DNA of 64,000 bases from CAVVYV01 sp963752585 (GCA_963752585.1 CAVVYV010000004.1:558001-622000); one strand, 5' to 3'. Counted from the stretch's first letter, positions 22,064-31,762 are shown. Translations and numbers: made by a program. Notes: generated by a model from the letters alone, not told the origin.

Positions 22064-23020
22064 CTACTCGAAGGCGCTCTCGACAGAGGCGCCGATACCG
22101 ATCATCCCCGGCCCGGCGTGGGCCCCGAGCACCGGACCGACCTCCGAGACGAAGAGCGGATCACGGCCGAAGATCGGCCGGCACGCCTCCACGAGCCGCT
22201 CGGCGGACTCGGGGTCGCGGATGTGCTGCACGACCCAGGCGTCAGCCCCGTCGTCGTGGCGCAGGCGCGCGTAGTCGATCAACCGCGCCACGGCACGCGA
22301 TCGGGTCCGGACTTGTGCGACGGGGGTCACCTCCTCGGCGAAGGTGAGGATCGGCTTGATCTTCAAGGTGGATCCGATCGCGGCCCTCGCCGCGCCGATC
22401 CGCCCGCCCCGGCGCAGGTACTCGAGCGTGTCGAGCGAGAACCAGATGCCCCCTGCGTCGCGTGCCTGCTCGGCCTGGCGGACGACCCCCTCGGGGTCAG
22501 CGCCGTCGCTCGCGGCGATCATTGCCGCGAGCAGCACCATCCCGGTGCCGCCCGCTGCGCTGCGGCTGTCGACTGTGTGGATCCGCTCGCCGCCCTTTCC
22601 CTCGCTGCTCAGCCGCTCGATCGCCTGCTTCGCGGCCTCGAGGGTGCCGGAGATCCCCGCCGAGATATGGACCGAGACGATCTCGCGCCCCGCGGCGAGC
22701 AGCGGCTCGTAGACCGAGATGAAGTCGCCCACCGAGGGCTGCGAGGTGGTCACGGCCTCTCCGCTCGCTCGCAGCCGGTCGTAGAAGTCGTCGTAGTCGG
22801 AGATCTCCGACTCCCGCTCCTGCTTGCCCTCGATTCCCACGTAGAGGCTCACAAGCTGCACGCCGTGGCGCTCGGTCAGCTCGGTGGGGAGGTAGGAGGT
22901 GGTGTCGGCGACGATCGCCGGGCCGGCCGTCACAACTGGATTCGTGCTCGGCCCGGGGCCATGCTCTTTTGCGGACGCCGAGCGCTCATGCGCGGCGTTT
23001 CTATCACGGGCCATGCCCAC
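22064..23020 (-). CDS. DegV family fatty-acid-binding protein
   Basis: About 300 residues. The DegV fold is recognisable from AIVADTTSYLPTELTERHGV, VSLYVGIEGK, the substrate-site VTTSQPSVGDFISVYEPLLA, VHISAGISGTLEAAKQAIER and FSLDTLEYLRRGGRIGAA. These proteins bind a fatty acid and in Gram-positive bacteria serve as FakB-type carriers for fatty acid kinase; a FakA partner is not in the window. The first 30 residues before the conserved AIVADTT are unusually long, so the real start may lie inside. Frame intact. Confidence 0.88.
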   Translation of the reverse strand: MGMARDRNAAHERSASAKEHGPGPSTNPVVTAGPAIVADTTSYLPTELTERHGVQLVSLYVGIEGKQERESEISDYDDFYDRLRASGEAVTTSQPSVGDFISVYEPLLAAGREIVSVHISAGISGTLEAAKQAIERLSSEGKGGERIHTVDSRSAAGGTGMVLLAAMIAASDGADPEGVVRQAEQARDAGGIWFSLDTLEYLRRGGRIGAARAAIGSTLKIKPILTFAEEVTPVAQVRTRSRAVARLIDYARLRHDDGADAWVVQHIRDPESAERLVEACRPIFGRDPLFVSEVGPVLGAHAGPGMIGIGASVESAFE

Positions 23021-23027
23021 GACGCTG

Positions 23028-23054
23028 GAGCGGCCCGCAGCTTGCGGGCCGCTC
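23028..23054 (-). terminator. Perfect 12-bp hairpin after the methyltransferase gene
   Basis: Twelve bases GAGCGGCCCGCA (23028-23039) are the exact reverse complement of 23043-23054, with a 3-base loop. It sits in the 36-base gap between the end of the O6-methylguanine methyltransferase gene and the degV start, both read on the minus strand. There is no T run after it, so it may be a weak or Rho-assisted terminator or an mRNA end stabiliser. Confidence 0.6.
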
Positions 23055-23056
23055 GC

Positions 23057-23690
23057 TTACCGGAGGGCGCCCTCGAGGCTCAGGAGCGAGCGCTTCATCT
23101 CCGGGCCGCCGCCGTAGTTGCCGATCCCGCCGCCGGACTGGACCACCCGGTGGCAGGGGACGATCAGGGGGACCGGGTTGTGGCCGCAGGCGGTTCCGGC
23201 CGCCCTGAAGGCGCGCTCGTTGCCTGCCGCCTTCGCGATCTGGGCGTAGCTCCGGGTCTCGCCGTAGGGGATCCGGGCTGACGGCGTGGAGCGCCCGGTT
23301 GGTGAAGCCGCGGGAGAGCCGCCAGTCGACTGGGACATCGAACCGCTCCAGCTTCCCCTCGAAGTAGGCGTCGAGCTGGCGGCGGGCCTCGTCGAGTCGC
23401 TGCGGCGCCTCCATCACACGGGGAGAGACCTGGCCCGCGAGCTCCTCGAGGACCTCGTCGTCGGAGACCTCGTCGCCGCGGTGGCTCGGCAGGGCGAGCT
23501 TGACCACGCCGCGGTCGGTTCGCGCGAGCAGGAGCTTCCCGTAGGGGGAGTCGACGCTCGCGTAGGCGACGTCGATCAGCGCGTCGCCCTCGGCGCGTGC
23601 GAGGAGCCTGCTCATCGCCCGGTCGAGATCGCCGGTGTCGGGGCCGCCTCGGAGCGCGTCTTCCAGCTGCTTCTTGGTCATCGGATTCAT
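23057..23690 (-). CDS. ogt: Methylated-DNA-protein cysteine methyltransferase (frame broken near 23285)
   Basis: Suicide repair enzyme that moves alkyl groups from O6-alkylguanine in DNA to its own cysteine. The acceptor Cys lies in LIVPCHRVVQSGGGIGNYGG; the upstream helix-turn-helix region reads IPYGETRSYAQIAKAAGNER. About 210 residues including an N-terminal extension (MNPMTKKQLEDALRGGPDTG) unusual for simple Ogt proteins, followed by VAYASVDSPYGKLLLARTDR. One shift near 23285 joins the N- and C-terminal halves. The ATG at 23690 overlaps the stop of the sigma-factor gene as ATGA, so the two are translationally coupled. Confidence 0.88.
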
Positions 23691-24184
23691 CTCAACTCAC
23701 CTCTCAGCTTCTCGAGTCCTTCATAGACGTTTCGTCGCGCCGCCTCCTCCGAGGAGGAGAGCATCTCGCCGATCCCCCGATAGGACATGTCGGCCGCGTA
23801 GCGGAGGACGACGGCGCTGCGTTGCTTCGGGGGGAGGGCGCTGACCATCCGCCAGAGCTCTCCGCCGCCGCGCTCTGTCCGGGCCGCGACGTTGTTGTCG
23901 CCGGCGATCCCGCCGCCAACCTCCTCCGCCGTCCCCGAGGGCAGCGCCTGCCGCCCCCGGGCCCGGTGGTGGTCGATCGCCTTCCGGTGCGCGATCGTGA
24001 GCAGCCATGACCGCAGGTTGCGAGTGTGCCGGAGCCGGGGATAGGCGCGGAGCGCCGCGATGAAGGTCTCCTGAAAGCAGTCCTCGGCGTCGTCCGGACC
24101 GACCGAGGCAACTAGGAAACCGAGCACGTCCGAACCGTGGTCGTCGAGCAACTCCTGGAACGGGGGAAGAGCGACATTGGGCAT
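23687..24184 (-). CDS. ECF-type RNA polymerase sigma factor
   Basis: 165-residue sigma-70-family factor. Region 2 is seen in DAEDCFQETFIAALRAYPRL and RNLRSWLLTIAHRKAIDHHR, and region 4 in ALPPKQRSAVVLRYAADMSY followed by the helix RGIGEMLSSSEEAARRNVYE. No anti-sigma factor is adjacent; its only partner is the methyltransferase gene sharing its stop codon. This suggests the sigma factor and the repair enzyme belong to one alkylation- or stress-response unit, which is inference. ATG at 24184 is the first in a good context. Confidence 0.9.
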   Translation of the reverse strand: MPNVALPPFQELLDDHGSDVLGFLVASVGPDDAEDCFQETFIAALRAYPRLRHTRNLRSWLLTIAHRKAIDHHRARGRQALPSGTAEEVGGGIAGDNNVAARTERGGGELWRMVSALPPKQRSAVVLRYAADMSYRGIGEMLSSSEEAARRNVYEGLEKLRGELR

Positions 24185-24198
24185 CTGCTCAATAAACG

Positions 24199-24221
24199 TC
24201 TCACACGGCGCCCGCGTGAGA
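24199..24221. promoter_or_regulatory. Inverted repeat TCTCAC-N11-GTGAGA between sigma-factor and nadC genes
   Basis: In the 63-base divergent gap, TCTCAC at 24199-24204 is mirrored by GTGAGA at 24216-24221, a spacing typical of a dimeric regulator site. It lies 15 bases from the sigma-factor start and 27 from the nadC start, so it could control either. No known consensus matches by eye. Confidence 0.4.
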
Positions 24222-24247
24222 TCGCCGGACACGCCTAAGCTGGCGCG

Positions 24248-25101
24248 GTGGCCAGCACCGACAGCGCTCTCAGCGATCTTGTCGCCGGCGCTCTCGCCGA
24301 GGACCTCGGCAAGGGTGACGTCACCGCCGAGGCAGTGGTGGAGGAAGGCGTGGAGGCCCGGGCCGAGATCGTCCAGAAGCAGCCCGGGGTGCTCTTCGGC
24401 CTCGAGGCCGCCGCCGAGGTCTTCCGCCAGGCGGGTACAGGCACCCTCGAGGCGCAGGCGGTGGAGGGAGAGTGGCGCGATCGGATTCCGGCGATCGTGG
24501 CGACGGTCTCCGGCCCCGCCCGCTGCCCTGCTCGCCGCCGAGCGCACCGCGCTCAACTTCCTCTGCCACCTCTCGGGAGTGGCGACCCTGACCACCCGCT
24601 TCGTCGAGGCGGCGGAGGGAAGCGGCGCCAAGGTCCTCGACACCCGGAAGACGACGCCGGGCCTGCGCGTGCTGGAGAAGGCGGCAGTCAAGGCCGGTGG
24701 CGGCACCAACCACCGGATGGGTCTGGACGACGCGATCCTGATCAAGGACAACCACGCCGTGCTGGCGGGGGGAGTGGGCGAGGCGGTGCGCAGGGCCCGC
24801 GAGGCCCGGCCCGGGATGGAGGTCGAGGTCGAGTGCGGCGACCTCGGGGAGGTGCACGAGGCGATCGCCGCCGCCGCCGACCGGTTGCTGCTCGACAACA
24901 TGGATGCCGAGGGATTGCGCGCAGGCGGTCGCCGCTGCCCGCGAGAGCGGAGGGGAGGGCTCGCCGAAGCTCGAGGCGTCCGGCGGAGTCATCCTCGAGA
25001 ACGTCGCCGAGATCGCCGCGACCGGGGTGGACTTCGTCTCGGTCGGCGCGCTCACCCATTCGGCGCCGGCGCTCGACCTCAGCATGCGGATCGAGCGATA
25101 G
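24248..25101 (+). CDS. nadC: Nicotinate-nucleotide diphosphorylase, carboxylating (two frame breaks)
   Basis: De novo NAD synthesis: converts quinolinate and PRPP to nicotinate mononucleotide. Motifs include ALAEDLGKGDVTAEAVV, AAERTALNFLCHLSGVATLT, VLDTRKTTPGLRVLEKAAVK, GGGTNHRMGLDDAILIKDNH and VEVECGDLGEVHEAI, with TGVDFVSVGALTHSAPALDL at the end. About 285 residues, normal length. GTG start at 24248. Shifts near 24525 and 24918 each interrupt conserved sequence that resumes in another frame. The upstream pathway enzyme nadA is 4.4 kb downstream; nadB is not in the window. Confidence 0.92.
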
Positions 25102-25111
25102 CCTCGGGCAG

Positions 25112-25618
25112 GTGCCGAGCCTGAGGGAGAAGCGCGAATCGATCGTCCGCGAGCACATGGACTCGGAGAACCGGCACGAGTTCGACGCGACGATGAAGAC
25201 CTTCCACCACCCTCGCTACGAGCTGATCGGCACCGGCGACGTCTACGACGGGGCCGAGGAGGTGGCGCGCTACTTCGAGGAGACCAGGCGCGCGTTCCCG
25301 GACCAGCGCAACGAGCTACTCGCGCTCCACCACGCGGACGACGCCGTCCTGGTGGAGGCGGTGGTTCGCGGCACCCACAGCGGCCCCCTGCGCAGCCTCC
25401 CCCCGACCGAGCGAGCCTTCGAGCTCCCGATCCTCGCGATCTTCGTCTTCGAGGAGGACAGGCTCGTCTGCGAGCGGGTCTATTTCGATCAGGCGACGAT
25501 GCTGCGCCAGCTCGGCATCGCTCGCGACCCGCTCAGCATCGGCGGCCGCCTGGAGACCCTGGTCGGCCACCCCCTGACCATCGGCCGGGGCTTGCTCCGC
25601 CGGGCGATCAGGCGCTGA
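25112..25618 (+). CDS. SnoaL-like (NTF2-fold) protein
   Basis: 168 residues with the NTF2-like cone fold typical of SnoaL or ester cyclase relatives: REHMDSENRHEFDATMKTFH, HPRYELIGTGDVYDGAEEVA with YFEETRRAFPDQRNELLALH, and FELPILAIFVFEEDRLVCER. Such proteins bind or isomerise small hydrophobic substrates, but the function cannot be named here. GTG start 10 bases after nadC suggests co-transcription. The stop region overlaps the convergent ABC permease gene by 11 bases. Confidence 0.75.
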   Translation: MPSLREKRESIVREHMDSENRHEFDATMKTFHHPRYELIGTGDVYDGAEEVARYFEETRRAFPDQRNELLALHHADDAVLVEAVVRGTHSGPLRSLPPTERAFELPILAIFVFEEDRLVCERVYFDQATMLRQLGIARDPLSIGGRLETLVGHPLTIGRGLLRRAIRR

Positions 25619-26383
25619 CGGCGCGCTTGTAGCGCTGGACGCTGAGGAAGCCGAACACCGCGGTGATCCCGAGCGACCAGAGGACGGCGCCCCAGATGCT
25701 GTTCCCCGCCGGATCGCCGATCCAGAGCGCCCGCATCGCGTCGACCGCCACCGTGAACGGATTGACCTCTGCGAACTGGCGCAGCCCGTCGGGGAGGGTG
25801 TCGATCGGGACGAAGGCGGAGGAGATGAAGGTGAGCGGGAAGATCACGATGAAGCCGATCGCCTGCGCCGCTTCGGCCGACGAGGAGACCAGCGCGAAGG
25901 AGGCGAAGATCCAGGAGAACGCATAGCCGAAGAGCAGCATCAATGCGAACCCCGCCGACGATCTCAAGCGCGCTGGCGTCGAAACCGAAGCCGATGATCA
26001 GGGCGGTGGCGATGATCACCGCGAGCTGGAGCAGGTTCGTGGCGACGTCGGCGAGCGTCCGGCCCGCAAGCACCGCGCTACGCGACATCGGCAGCGAGCG
26101 GAAGCGGTCGATCAGCCCCTTCTTGAGGTCGTCGGAGAGGCCGATCGCGGTGACGAAGCCGCCGAAGAACATCGTCTGCACGATCAGGCCGGGGATCAGG
26201 AAGTCGACGTAGGAGTGGCCGGGGGTCTGCGATCGCGCCGGCGAACACGTAGTTGAAGAGCAGCACGAACATCACCGGTTGCAGCGTGAAACGGACGAGC
26301 AGGTCGGGTGCCCGCGGGATCCGCTTCAGGTTGCGCACGGCCAGCACCACGGTGTCAGAGATGGCGTAGCCGATTCCGGTCAC
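25608..26383 (-). CDS. ABC-2 type exporter permease, DrrB-like (frames broken)
   Basis: Membrane subunit of a two-gene ABC exporter. The start reads VTGIGYAISDTVVLAVRNLK with LLVRFTLQPVMFVLLFNYVF; then VQTMFFGGFVTAIGLSDDLK, GLIDRFRSLPMSRSAVLAGR (the conserved cytoplasmic stretch of DrrB/ABC-2 permeases), and late helices AIGFIVIFPLTFISSAFVPI and WGAVLWSLGITAVFGFLSV. About 258 residues, six helices. Shifts near 26225 and 25955. The GTG start overlaps the stop of the ATPase gene. Daunorubicin-type drug, lipid or glycoconjugate export is typical; the substrate is unknown. Confidence 0.83.
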
Positions 26384-27376
26384 GCCGGCCGCCCCTCGGT
26401 CGCCGCGGCCTCTCGCTCGCCGTCCTCGCTCTCCGGCTCGGCCGCGTGCCCGGTGAGGGCGAGGAAGACGTCGTCCAGCGTCGGTCGCCGGATCGCGATG
26501 TCGTCGATCGCCACCCCGGCGCCGTCCAGCCGCCGAACTGCCTCCGCGATCGTCCCTTTGTGACCGCCGACCTGCATCCGAACCAGGCCGTCGACGGCCT
26601 CGGGGCGCTCCTCGCACATCTCCGCCAGCGCCGCCACCGCCGCGTCGGCCTGCGCCGGCTGCTCCAGCCGCACCTCGAGGCCCTCGCCGCCGACCCGGTC
26701 CTTGAGCTCGTCCGAGGTCCCCTCGGCGATCACCGTGCCGTGGTCGATCACGCAGATCCGATCGGCGAGCCGATCGGCCTCGTCCAGGTACTGGGTTGTC
26801 GAGCAGCACCGTCGTCCCCTCGGCCACCCTCTCCTCGATCGTCCTCCACAGCGCCAGCCGGCTGACCGGATCGAGTCCGGTGGTGGGCTCGTCGAGGAAG
26901 ACGACCGGCGGCCGCGCCACCAGCGCCGCCGCCAGGTCGAGCCGCCGTCGCATCCCGCCCGAGTACGTCCGGATCAGGCGGTCGCCCGCCTCGGTCAGAT
27001 CGAAGGTCTCGAGCAGCTCGGTCGCCCGCTCGCGCGAGAGCTTCGCCCCGAGGTGGTAGAGCCGCCCGACCATCTCCAGGTTCTCGTGCCCGGTCAGGTT
27101 CTCGTCGACCGCCGCGTACTGTCCGGCCAGCCCGATCCGCGCCCGGAGCTTCGACGCGTCGGCGACCACGTCGAGCCCGGCCACCCGGGCGCTGCCCGCG
27201 TCGGGGCGCAGCAGCGTGGTCAGGATCCGTACCGCCGTGGTCTTGCCGGCGCCGTTCGGCCCGAGCAGCCCGAGGACGCTGCCCTTCGGCGCACTGAGAT
27301 CGATGCCGCAGAGCGCCTCCACCTTGCCGAAGGACTTCCTCAGGCCCTCCGCCTCGATTGCCGGTTGATCAGCCAT
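26380..27376 (-). CDS. ABC exporter ATP-binding protein, DrrA-like (one frame break near 26805)
   Basis: About 331 residues. Walker A is GLLGPNGAGKTTAVRILTTL, the signature motif IRTYSGGMRRRLDLAAALVA, Walker B PPVVFLDEPTTGLDPVSRLA. The C-terminal extension typical of DrrA-type ATPases is present (LEVRLEQPAQADAAVAALAE to RRPTLDDVFLALTGHAAEPE). A shift near 26805 falls between the D-loop and H-loop regions. ATG at 27376. Its stop overlaps the permease start (GTGA), forming an operon. Confidence 0.9.
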
Positions 27377-27412
27377 CAGCAGGCAACCTAGCGAGATCGT
27401 CGTCTCCGGCCC

Positions 27413-28523
27413 GTGGCCGTCCCGGCAGACGGCGGCCGTCACAATCGGAGCATCTCGTCCGCCGTCGAAATCCGACCCGACGCGCTGCCGGAATCCGACC
27501 TTCCCGGCGAGTTTCAGTCGCGCACGCTGCTCCGCCGGACCCTCCAGGCGGTGGCGGCCCTTGCCGTTCTCCTCGCGATCGTCCTCCTCGCGCCCGGCCT
27601 CGGGGAGGTCCGCGACCGCCTCGCCGGCGCCAGGCCGGAGTGGCTGGCGCTGGCGACCGCTGCTCGAGGGGCTCTCGTTCGCGTCCTACATCGTCATGTT
27701 CGGGCCGATTTTCTGCACTGGCCTGACCTGGCGACGAAGCTGGCAGATCGGCGGCGCCGAGCTGGCGATGGGCTCGCTGGTTCCGGCCAGTGGCATCGGC
27801 GGGTTGGCGCTCGGCGCCTGGATCCTGAACCGGGGCGGGATGGACGGGGAGCGGATTGCTCGCCGCTCGGTCGCCTTCTTCTTGATCAAGAGCGGCGTCA
27901 ACTTTCTCGCCGTCGCGGTGATCGGGACGGTGATGGCGGTCGGCCTGGCAGGCCCGGAGCAGTCGTTGTGGCTGACCGCCTTCCCGGCCGCCGTCGCGGC
28001 GCTGGTGATCGCCGCGGTGGCGGCGGTTCCCCGGCTCGGGCCCGGACGCGCCGTCCGCTCCGACGACTCCCGGCTGCGCCGCGGCGTGACGGCGGCGCGA
28101 CTGGCGGTGATCACCGGCAGCGCTGAGGCGGGGCAGATCCTGCGCTCCGGAAACAGTCGCGTCCTGGTCGGGTCCTTCGGCTACTGGGCGTTCGACAATG
28201 CGGTGCTCTGGGCGACCTTCCACGCCTTTGGGATCTCCCTGCCACTGACGGTCGTCCTGATGGGTTACCTGATCGGCCAGCTCGGCGGGCTGTTGCCGAT
28301 CCCGGGCGGGATCGGCGGCATCGACGGCGGGCTGATTGGGACCCTGATCGTCTACGGAGCGCCCGCGGCCGGCACCGCGGCCGCGGTGCTCGCCTACCGG
28401 GTCATCCTCTTCTGGCTGCCGCTGGTCGCCGGCGCCGTCGCCTTCGCCGCGTTGCGCCGCGACATGCCGGGCGGCTACGAGCTCGCCGCGTGCAGCCCGG
28501 CGATCGCCGCCCAGACCGCCTGA
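27413..28523 (+). CDS. Flippase-like / lysylphosphatidylglycerol synthase-type membrane protein (UPF0104-like)
   Basis: About 369 residues with eight or so hydrophobic helices, for example LQAVAALAVLLAIVLLAPGL, WLTAFPAAVAALVIAAVAAV and GYLIGQLGGLLPIPGGIGGI. The PxPGGxGxxDG-like motif in the last is characteristic of the flippase-like/LPG-synthase transmembrane family. Lipid or polyprenyl-linked substrate handling is likely; no aminoacyl-transferase domain is present. A one-base shift lies near 27660. The start (GTG at 27413 or a later codon) is uncertain. Its TGA directly abuts the stop of the convergent glycosylase gene. Confidence 0.78.
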
Positions 28524-29396
28524 CTACTTCAGCAGCCGCGAGAGGCGGCGGTCCTTGAGCACCCGGCCGCCGGTCTGCTCCTTCGGGCAGTAGTTCATCT
28601 GGTGCTCGGCGAAGAAGACCGCCTCGATCGTCGTTCCGCAGCGGGGGCAGGGCTCGCCTTCGCGGCGGTGCACCTTCAGCGGCATCGGGAGCTTGTCGGG
28701 GACCGTGTCCCCGATCACCTCCTCGTAGTAGGAGAGCGCGTCGCCGAGGACGTGAAGCCCGCCGTGCAGCCGCTTGATCTCCTCGCCGCGGAGCTCGGAG
28801 CCCTTCTTGAACGGGGAGAGCCGCGCTTCCCAGAGGATCTCGTCGACCCAGGAGCGGCCGATCCCGGCGATGTCGCGCTGGTGGCGGAGGAGGGGATGGA
28901 GGTGGCGGGGCTGGTCGATCAGCTTCACGAACTCGCCGAACGGTGGTGGCGGCCAGGCGTCCGGGCCGAGGGTGGCGACCATCTCGTCGCCACCGACATC
29001 CCAGGTGTCGAGCAGCTTCGCCCAGGCCGCCTGCTTGGTGCCGAACTCGCGCAGTCGCAGCTCGCGGCCGTCGGCGAGACGAATCAGGATCCGCGAGCGG
29101 CGGTCCTTGAGCGAGGCGCGCTCGTCGAAGAGCTGGAGGCGTCCCGCCGACATCAGGTGGACGAGCAGGCTCAGCCTGCGGTCGGGCGGCACGCTATCGG
29201 CGCTGACGAAGCCGACCTCGAGCATCTTTCCGCGACGGCTCACGCCGGCGACGCGCATGCCGACGAGGTCGTCGAGCGGCGGCTCGAACGTCTTCAGCGT
29301 TGCCACGCCGGGCGCCAGCGCCGACTCGACCTCGGCGCCCTCGAGCGCGGCGGACAGCCGGCGCGCGGTGATATCGACCTCGGGCAATTCGGGCAT
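28524..29396 (-). CDS. Fpg/Nei family DNA glycosylase-AP lyase
   Basis: 290 residues. The N-terminal MPELPEVDITARRLSAAL carries the catalytic Pro2 and Glu3, and RRGKMLEVGF the conserved Lys. The helix-two-turn-helix region is DIAGIGRSWVDEILWEARLS with PFKKGSELRGEEI. The C-terminal zinc finger begins CPRCG but its second half reads NYCPKEQTGGRVLKDRRLSR, so the fourth zinc Cys is replaced by Glu. Removes oxidised bases in base-excision repair. The frame is intact, so the Glu is unlikely to come from a local indel. Confidence 0.9.
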   Translation of the reverse strand: MPELPEVDITARRLSAALEGAEVESALAPGVATLKTFEPPLDDLVGMRVAGVSRRGKMLEVGFVSADSVPPDRRLSLLVHLMSAGRLQLFDERASLKDRRSRILIRLADGRELRLREFGTKQAAWAKLLDTWDVGGDEMVATLGPDAWPPPPFGEFVKLIDQPRHLHPLLRHQRDIAGIGRSWVDEILWEARLSPFKKGSELRGEEIKRLHGGLHVLGDALSYYEEVIGDTVPDKLPMPLKVHRREGEPCPRCGTTIEAVFFAEHQMNYCPKEQTGGRVLKDRRLSRLLK

Positions 29397-29497
29397 GGGC
29401 CAAGCGTACGGGCCGCTAACCTTTGGTCAGTTCATTCGCCAGTCTCGAGGCCGGTATTCCGAGCCGGGGCGGCGAACATAGAAAGGAACGAGGCCCG

Positions 29498-30526
29498 ATG
29501 CTGGAGCTTCCTACCGTCAACGAACTTCCACGCAAGCTCGCCGAGGAGGAGATCGCGACCCTCACCGGCGAGGTCAAGGCCCTCGCCGCCGAGCGCGACG
29601 CGGTCATCCTCGCCCACAACTACCAGCTTCCCGAGCTCCAGGACATGGCTGACTTCGTCGGCGACTCGCTCGGGCTCTCACGTCAGGCGGCGGCGAGCGA
29701 CGCCGAGGTGATCGAGTTCTGCGGCGTCCACTTCATGGCCGAGACAGCATCCGTCCTCTGTCCGGACAAGACGGTGCTGATCGCCGACCTCGGCGCCGGC
29801 TGCTCGCTCGCGGAGTCGATCAACGCCGACCAGCTCCGCGCCTGGAAGGCCGAGCATCCGGGTGCCAAGGTGGTGATGTACGTCAATACCTCGGCCGAGG
29901 TCAAGGCCGAGACCGACTACTGCTGCACCTCCTCGAACGCGGTCGCGGTCGTCGAGCACATCTGGGAGGAGCACGGCGAGGGCACCGAGATCCTCTTCGG
30001 CCCCGACATGTGGCTCGGCGCCTTCGTCGAGCGGGAGACCGGGATCAGGGACGACCCCGAACGCCGCGCCCGCTTCCACATCTGGGACGGCGAGTGCCAC
30101 GTCCACGCGGGGATCCGCCCAAAGGACATCACAACCGTGCGCGAGGAGCACCCGAACGCCGAGTTCCTGATCCATCCCGAGTGCGGATGCGCGACCCAGG
30201 CGATGGAGTACGTCGCCGCGGGCGACATCGATCCCGACGGTGTCCACATGCTCTCCACCGGCGGCATGCTCGACTACATGGAGCAGCATCCCGACGGCGA
30301 GTACATCGTCGCCACCGAAAACGGGATGCTGCACCCGCTCCGGCAGGCGGCGCCTGAGGCGAAGCTGGTCGAGGCCAACCGGATGGCCTTCTGCAAGTAC
30401 ATGAAGATGATCACCCTGCCGAAGGTCCGCGACTCCCTCCGCGATTTCAAGCACGAGGTCAAGGTGCCGCCGGAGGTCGCAAAGCGCGCCACGCTGCCGA
30501 TCGAGCGCATGGTCGCGATCGGTTAA
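29498..30526 (+). CDS. nadA: Quinolinate synthase A
   Basis: [4Fe-4S] enzyme condensing iminoaspartate with dihydroxyacetone phosphate to quinolinate, the substrate of NadC. 342 residues. Motifs: AVILAHNYQLPELQDMADFV, VIEFCGVHFMAETASVLCPD (first cluster Cys region), CSLAESINADQLRAWKAEHP, YVNTSAEVKAETDYCCTSSN (Cys), and FLIHPECGCATQAMEY (Cys). The ATG at 29498 follows a GAAAGGAACGAGG ribosome-site region. Frame intact. Stands alone between the divergent glycosylase gene and the protease gene. Confidence 0.95.
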   Translation: MLELPTVNELPRKLAEEEIATLTGEVKALAAERDAVILAHNYQLPELQDMADFVGDSLGLSRQAAASDAEVIEFCGVHFMAETASVLCPDKTVLIADLGAGCSLAESINADQLRAWKAEHPGAKVVMYVNTSAEVKAETDYCCTSSNAVAVVEHIWEEHGEGTEILFGPDMWLGAFVERETGIRDDPERRARFHIWDGECHVHAGIRPKDITTVREEHPNAEFLIHPECGCATQAMEYVAAGDIDPDGVHMLSTGGMLDYMEQHPDGEYIVATENGMLHPLRQAAPEAKLVEANRMAFCKYMKMITLPKVRDSLRDFKHEVKVPPEVAKRATLPIERMVAIG

Positions 30527-30571
30527 CGCGGGCTCAAGGAAGTCTCCGCGCTTTCCGATTCAATACCGGTA

Positions 30572-31731
30572 ATGGGGAGGATCAGAGTTGCCCTCCTGGC
30601 CTGTCTCGCGCTCGTTCTGCTGACGGTCGTGCCAGCCGCGGATGCTCAATCGCGTGGAGCCCCGGGTGATCGGTGGCCACACGGCGACGATCGAGCAGTA
30701 CCCGTGGCAGGCGGCGATCGTCGTCACCGAGGATGACTTCCCCGGCTTCGACGCCCACGAGCGGCAGTTCTGCGGCGGGTCCCTGATCACCCGCTCGGTC
30801 GTGCTCACCGCCGCGCACTGCGTCGCGGACGGTGATCCGGATTGCGTCCCCGCCACCTGCAACCTGAGCACCCCGGTCTGCACACCGGCCAGCGATCCAC
30901 CCCCGGAGACGGGACCTGCAGGCTCGATCGCGATGACGTCCACGTCGTCCTCGGGAAGACGACCTTGTCGACCGCAACCACCGCGGACGAGCGCCTGATC
31001 CAGGACGTCTCCTACCAGCTGAACTTCATTTCGAGCACCTTCCAGAACGACGTCGGATACCTGGTCCTGAGCGCTCCGGCGACACTCGATGCGGGCACGG
31101 CGACCGTCGACATCGCCGGCGACGACGAGGCCCCGCTCTGGGCCCCGGGCGTCCTCCAGGACGTCTCGGGTTGGGGCAGCCACGGAGGGGGGCACCACGG
31201 CCGACACCCTGCGGGCGGCGAGCGTGCCGATCGTCGCCGATTCGACCTGTGACGACCCGGGCATCTACGGCACCGATTTCGACCCGGCGACGATGGTCTG
31301 CGCCGGCTTCCTCAGCGGCGGCGTCGACACCTGCCAGGGCGACAGCGGCGGTCCGCTCGAGGCGCCGCTCGAGGGCGGTGGCTTCAGGCTGGTCGGGATC
31401 ACCAGCTGGGGCGAGGGCTGCGCCCAGCCAAACAAGCCCGGCGTCTATATCGCGGATTGCCGAGGTTGGAGCGGGCGGCCTCCGCGACGAGGTCGTCGCC
31501 AAGGTCGACGAGCTCGAGCTGGCCTTCGGCCTCGCGGACGAGGAGATCGTCGGCAACGGCGGTTCGCCGCGAAGCGCGGCGGCGGCGCCGTCCGGCGGCA
31601 CCCTCGCGGCCGCGCCGGTGACCACCCCCACTCCGACGGCGAACGATCCCTACGCCAAGTGCAACAAGATCAAGCAAAAGCGGAAGCGCCGGAACTGCCT
31701 TAAGAAGGTGAGGGCGTCGCTGGGCCGGTAG
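30572..31731 (+). CDS. Secreted trypsin-like serine protease, S1 family (frames broken)
   Basis: About 386 residues. Signal peptide MGRIRVALLACLALVLLTVV ends in AADA. The mature protease begins near RVIGGHTATIEQYPWQAAIV. The catalytic triad is visible: His in SVVLTAAHCVADG, Asp in TFQNDVGYLVLS, Ser in DTCQGDSGGPLEA. Asp six residues before the Ser predicts cleavage after Arg/Lys. The C-terminus has an Ala/Pro/Thr-rich linker and a basic tail (KIKQKRKRRNCLKKVRASLG). Shifts near 30645, 30915, 31190 and 31458. It lies 31 bases before the mau-like genes and may be co-transcribed with them. Confidence 0.85.
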
Positions 31732-31762
31732 CGACCGCGGCTGCTAGCTTGCGCCGCGAGGG

